DNA of 64,000 nucleotides from Arcobacter sp. CECT 8985 (GTDB taxonomy: Bacteria > Campylobacterota > Campylobacteria > Campylobacterales > Arcobacteraceae). The stretch is from contig NZ_PDKC01000001.1 in the NCBI RefSeq assembly GCF_004116495.1, forward strand, positions 124,001-188,000. The letters run 5' to 3'. The notes under the pieces were generated by a model. That model worked only from the letters and a program-made list of their open reading frames with translations. It made no database searches and was not told the origin of the DNA. Of this stretch, positions 63,942 to 64,000 are shown piece by piece. Made by a program: the position numbers and the translations under genes. Every line of letters starts with the position of its first letter. Positions within the stretch are counted from its first letter, which is position 1.

Positions 63942-64000
63942 ATGCAATATTTTGGTACTTTTGAAACTAAATATGAAGAGGTATTTTTAACTGAAAGTTA
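63942..64000 (+). CDS. Start of an unidentified gene, cut by the window edge
   Basis: ATG 63942 is preceded by AGAGGAATAAC, a good ribosome binding site. The frame stays open for the remaining 59 bases (MQYFGTFETKYEEVFLTES). This is too short to identify. It is divergent from the FIST operon across a 212-base AT-rich promoter region. Confidence 0.55.
   Translation, partial: MQYFGTFETKYEEVFLTES

Overview
This window is a gene-dense, very AT-rich chromosomal segment of a campylobacterotal bacterium, most likely an Arcobacter-type (Arcobacteraceae) organism. The main grounds are the hydABCDE gene order, which is typical of Wolinella, Helicobacter and relatives, the many MCP and histidine-kinase genes, and the MlaA-MlaC-RND order. 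Species cannot be named from the sequence alone. No rRNA, tRNA, CRISPR array, intact insertion sequence or prophage was seen.

Left part (1-7500): the start of a prepilin-like gene runs off the left edge, preceded by two small overlapping genes for coiled-coil or ZapA/ZapB-like proteins. A uroporphyrinogen-III methyltransferase, a TerB-like protein and a MarC membrane protein follow. Then comes a complete branched-chain amino acid ABC transporter (livK-H-M-G-F, minus strand), with a strong intrinsic terminator and a second long hairpin between livK and livH.

Central part (7600-34500): a large [NiFe]-hydrogenase island, almost entirely on the minus strand. It holds a maturation operon (hypB-hypC-hypD-glutamine amidotransferase-hypE-hypA). 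A divergent zinc-ribbon/HTH gene, an MCP, a DUF3817 protein and an NSS transporter lie between this operon and the rest. Next are two tandem, diverged structural operons (hydA-B-C-D-E-hypF and hydA-B-C-D-E), then a tetR-hupS-hupL operon for a soluble group-2, possibly H2-sensing, hydrogenase. Three transcription units (hypB, hydA1, hydA2) carry near-identical palindromes of the form TGAAT-N4-ATT(C/T)A close to their starts. A TetR repressor encoded with a sensor-like hydrogenase is the obvious candidate to bind them. I consider this proposed H2-responsive circuit, which shows no HoxJ/HoxA-type two-component pair, the most interesting system in the window. HydE, encoded in both structural operons, also looks like a degenerate HypF.

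Right-central part (34600-47640): aconitase B faces left and a fatty-acid degradation operon faces right (fadD, fadA, fadB, fadE, an unusual acyltransferase-alpha/beta-hydrolase fusion, and a YiiD_C-type thioesterase-like protein). The 425-bp region between them holds repeated GTACAA/TTGTAC palindromes.

Right part (47650-64000): envelope and housekeeping genes come first (M48 lipoprotein protease, YebC, M23 peptidase, MlaA-MlaC-RND lipid transport operon, LOG-family protein, HAD hydrolase). A signalling block follows, with a response regulator facing a FIST sensor, two membrane or GAF-type hybrid kinases and a receiver-kinase. A new gene starts at the right edge.
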